Positions 61,091 through 64,000 of a stretch of DNA of 64,000 nucleotides are shown piece by piece. Each line of letters starts with the position of its first letter. The first letter of the stretch is position 1. The translations under genes were made by a program, and so were the position numbers. The notes below the pieces were generated by a model that saw nothing but the letters and a program-made list of their open reading frames with translations, was not told where the DNA came from and did not search any database. This DNA comes from Pezizomycotina sp. ARF18 (lineage: Eukaryota > Ascomycota), in contig AZLU01000140.1 of the NCBI GenBank assembly GCA_002224055.1, positions 1-64,000 on the forward strand. The letters run 5' to 3'.

Positions 61091-63586
61091 ATGTCGGCAT
61101 TTCAAGCCGTCAACAAGATGGCTTCGTTTTTTACGGGGGTCATCACCATCACCACCCGCCCGCATCAACATCAGCTCCGCCGCAACACATACACCAGCAA
61201 CACCAGCAGCAGCATCAACATCAACAACAACATCAGCAGCAGCACCAGCACCAACCGCACATGCAGCATCAGCAACATCAACAGCATCAACAGTATCAGC
61301 AACACCAGCAGCATCCACCACAGCCCCAACAACTTGGAACAGGCACGGGCAAACGATTACACGCCATCGCCAACAACCCCGCTTTCTGCTGCTTCCACCA
61401 CTGTTCCCCAGTTTCCTCCGAGCGAATCACCGTCTCAGACACCTTCTGGCTCCGTTAGGGGTCGTGGTCACCATGTTAGGAATAGGCTTTCAATAAGCAC
61501 AGCCACTGCCGCGCTAACCATGAATGATAATAATGAACCAACTTCTCCGGCCACTGCTAATAGCGGTACCACCACTCCAGGTGGTTCAAACGCTGGTAAG
61601 GCTAAGAAGAAGAAGGGTCAGAGGTTTTTCTGTGTAGGATATGGCGACTGTAATCTCAGTTTCACGAGGAGCGAACACCTTTTGCGACATATCCGGTACG
61701 TATTAAAACAAAAAGGCCCCTGGTTTAACTACCATGTATATATTGTAAATACAGATGGAACCCTTAGTACTGACCTCCTAATTAGGAAACATACTGGAGA
61801 GAGGCCCTTTAGCTGTCATTGTGGGCGAGCATTCTCTCGACTTGACAACTTGAGGCAGCACTCGCAGACGGTGCATGCCGATGAAGTCATTCCGGCTGAT
61901 TCTCTTGCTGCGACCGGGACTCGATACCAGAGACACGTGAAAACGGATCGTCTAAGGCAACCTGGCAGAGCTAGAGCGGCTACGACGGGATCTGCACCGA
62001 GTGCTGCGGTTGACAGCGTCATGACGACCGATCAGGACGGCCAGTCGCAAGGATCTGGTGCTGAGGGAGAAGAAGCGCAAAACGATTGGGCTCGCAAGAG
62101 GCCGCAACCATTATTGTTGAATGGTGAAGGAGCGCAGGGACGGTCCGTTTCGTTCCAGGGAATGGGATCGCCGCCGGAATCCCCTGCGATTAGAGAAGGT
62201 GCCTCACATTTCCGCGAGAGGAGCGATATCAACCATATCCTTCCTCCGCTTCCTCAAGCCTTACCACCCCGACTTCCGCAACGTTCACAAATGGATATGG
62301 ACAGAGCCCGCTGACAAGCCCGCTATTCCCCACATTTTCTTCTGCTGCAGGGAATAATAACACATCCGCTCTCACTCGCCATCCGCGATGTCACCTTCGT
62401 GGAGGTCGCACAACAGAAGGCTATCCATGCCTGGCGCACCCGCACCTATTGTTACCAACGGTGGTGCGACCGATCCCAATAAACGCTAATGGGAAAGGAT
62501 CGAATCCTTTCTTCCAGCAGCCCACGGGCCCTGCTCCGCCAACAGCTTCCACCTTTGAACTCGCGACAGCCGAGCCAAGCAATATCCCCCCGTGATCCGG
62601 AGTTTTCTCCTCTGAGTCCGAGCCGGAAACGTGAATTGAGGGAGCCTCATCCTGATGAGGACAATAGGAGAAGGACTTGGCATCCCGGAAATTTCAGTCG
62701 TTGTGACCTCCTTCCGAGGAACAAAGCGACTATTCCATCGACAATGCCATCTTTGGTAATCGCGAAGGTCTACAGCGGACAGTGCTTTCCTTCGGTTCGT
62801 TCTTGCTCGACAGCACCCCGAGCCCGCCAAGTACCTTTAGCAGCCCCGTCCACAGCAACCGAAACTCCCTGATATTCCCGCAGTCGCCTCAACAGCGAAT
62901 GCGCTTCCTGGGCCTGTGGAGCCCAGTTTCAATGGCTACGACAATAGGCGAGATTCGATTGGGTCTGATTTCAACATGTCGTTTGCCGAGTTCGCCGGTC
63001 GTTTCCACCGGAATCTCGACAATAATAACAAACGCAGGTCGACCCCGCCTGCTCCGCTCAAGTTGGATTCCTCTCGTGAACAGTTCACATTCAGGCAAAA
63101 TGCAAATGGCAGCGATGCGTTCGCCCAAAAGACTCCTGGTACGCACGACCTGTTAGCTTCATCTTGGATGCGAAGCGGACTTGGGACGACGTCCGACACC
63201 GACAAAGGACAATGCGTTCCCAAAAACCCCACGCAATGCTTCCAACGGGCAGCCTAACAATAGGTTCAATTTCTACGGCGCTCGGGATCAGAGGAAGCAG
63301 TAGCGATGATAGCGAGAATAGCGAAGCAGTTGCGACTCCAGCAAGCTCAGTGGATTGGGAACGCAACCACTCTAAGAATCATCATATGACCGGTGTGGAG
63401 CATGAGGTAGGTCTCTTTTTTGGGGCATGAGGTATTGCAATTTGATCTATCGACTTTGGGTCGCTAACCGCACTTTCTAATTTGTAGCATTCAAACCATC
63501 GCGGAATCATGTCGCTGAGCTTTGCAAACAATCCAGAGAGGGACTCTCAATCACCATCCCGGGACAGCTTCTCATCTCAGCGGTAA
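61091..63586 (+). CDS. Two-finger C2H2 transcription factor
   Basis: A DNA-binding regulator. [14 protein letters not shown] is followed by a Gln/His-rich tract, a Ser/Thr/Pro-rich region and a basic lead-in ([11 protein letters not shown]). Finger 1 is [20 protein letters not shown] (C-x5-C-x12-H-x3-H); finger 2, after the linker TGERPF, is [16 protein letters not shown] with a C-x-C pair and H-x4-H, then [20 protein letters not shown]. The intron 61696-61785 splits the fingers between HIR and KHTGERPF; a second intron (about 63408-63487) precedes the last exon, ending DSFSSQR at 63584-63586. The C-terminal half is disordered ([25 protein letters not shown]). The C-x5-C plus C-x-C layout occurs in a conserved ascomycete group; it recalls yeast Usv1/Rgm1, but I cannot fix orthology. 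Frame breaks occur near 61130, 61330, 62300-62390, 62480, 62700 and 63200. Confidence 0.9.
61140..61335 (+). repeat. CAG/CAT-rich tract encoding a Gln/His run
   Basis: Interspersed CAG, CAA, CAT and CAC triplets encode a nearly pure Gln/His segment (HHHHHPP..., [13 protein letters not shown]..., QPQQ) in one frame. The frame open from the start codon reads it as Ser/Asn/Ile/Thr. Adding one T to the T6 run near 61128 and restoring the frame after about 61335 gives a protein with the Gln/His tract, which is the more usual composition for fungal transcription factors. Confidence 0.7.
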
Positions 63587-64000
63587 AATTCGCCCAAGTC
63601 GATGATCGTTGGTGGATCACGCGGTTTAAGTCTAGGTGGTCTTGACGTGCTTGCCGAGGCCGCTCGTCTTGAGACTCACGACTCAAACAAGATGGAATTG
63701 ACTTAATAGAAGAAAAGTCACGAAGTTCTTTCAACAGTACATTTTTTCTTTAAGCATATTATGGTTACTGGTTTCTTTTGGTATCGGATATCGGTTTTTA
63801 TTTTCGATCTCAGGAATTCTTTCTACCTCCTATCTCTTTTCACTCTCGAACAGCATTTACGTAATCCTGCATTCTCTTCGGGTTTCCTTTTCGTGAAGTA
63901 AAGCTTCTTCCTTTATCTGACAGGTTTCATTTCATTTCTATTTTTCTGTAAGATGTTTCACGAGCCATATATTCTTCTCCACGTATGGCAATTTTCACGA
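63587..64000. other. 3' flank of the C2H2 gene
   Basis: Follows the stop codon at 63584-63586. The next stretch still reads as Gln/Trp-containing peptide for a few dozen codons, which could mean the gene extends if another base is missing; otherwise this is 3' untranslated sequence. No other feature was seen up to the window edge. Confidence 0.4.

Overview
The window reads as nuclear DNA of a filamentous ascomycete. Genes are interrupted by short GT-AG introns (about 60-350 bp, with a clear branch site TGCTAAC at 6632-6638). The gene set includes families typical of filamentous fungi: a multi-PAS hybrid histidine kinase, a Tps2-type trehalose phosphatase and two fungus-restricted unknowns. 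The first 4 kb is AT-rich with TpA in place of CpA/TpG, the footprint of repeat-induced point mutation (RIP). Gene density is low: 12 protein genes and 1 clear tRNA in about 60 kb, with gaps of 1-7 kb. I cannot name the species; a gene-poor lineage such as Pezizomycetes, Orbiliomycetes or a lichen-former would fit, but that is a guess.

Layout. 1-3990: RIP-degraded transposon block with a short hairpin element (91-201), a fold-back element of about 1.2 kb (1527-2770) and GC-rich islands. 5253-7655 (+): Ariadne-type RBR ubiquitin ligase. 9886-12338 (+): proline-rich NPF-motif protein. 13225-15646 (-): Mgs1/WRNIP1 AAA+ ATPase. 17128-21182 (-): cytosolic hybrid histidine kinase. 22152-22428: chained microsatellite. 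24189-25360 (+): Eco1 cohesin acetyltransferase. 26756-31353 (+): Msn5/exportin-5 karyopherin. 32022-32460: decayed tRNA-like sequence and hairpins. 33642-36646 (+): trehalose-6-phosphate phosphatase. 37505-37587 (+): tRNA-Gly(UCC) with an intron. 40455-42829 (+): Lys/Glu-rich conserved fungal protein. 43527-49007 (-): UDP-glucose:glycoprotein glucosyltransferase ending in KDEL. 50600-51194 (+): small conserved membrane protein. 51545-52711 (+): Dph7. 52970-53942 (-): proteasome subunit Rpn12. 53943-61090: long gene-free, pyrimidine-rich region. 61091-63586 (+): two-finger C2H2 transcription factor.

These are housekeeping and regulatory genes in no obvious functional cluster. Mgs1 and Eco1 both act at replication, and UGGT, Rpn12 and the RBR ligase all belong to protein quality control, but nothing indicates co-regulation.

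The most important caution for any user is that nearly every conserved gene carries several single-base frame breaks, mostly in short homopolymers, while the protein on both sides stays well conserved. This looks like an unpolished long-read assembly rather than wholesale gene death. CDS coordinates below therefore give the outer limits of a gene whose reading frame is not continuous in this sequence. I found no convincing new biological system. The points most worth a second look are the shortened Eco1 C-terminus, the fold-back element, the tRNA-like/hairpin block and the very long region upstream of the C2H2 gene.
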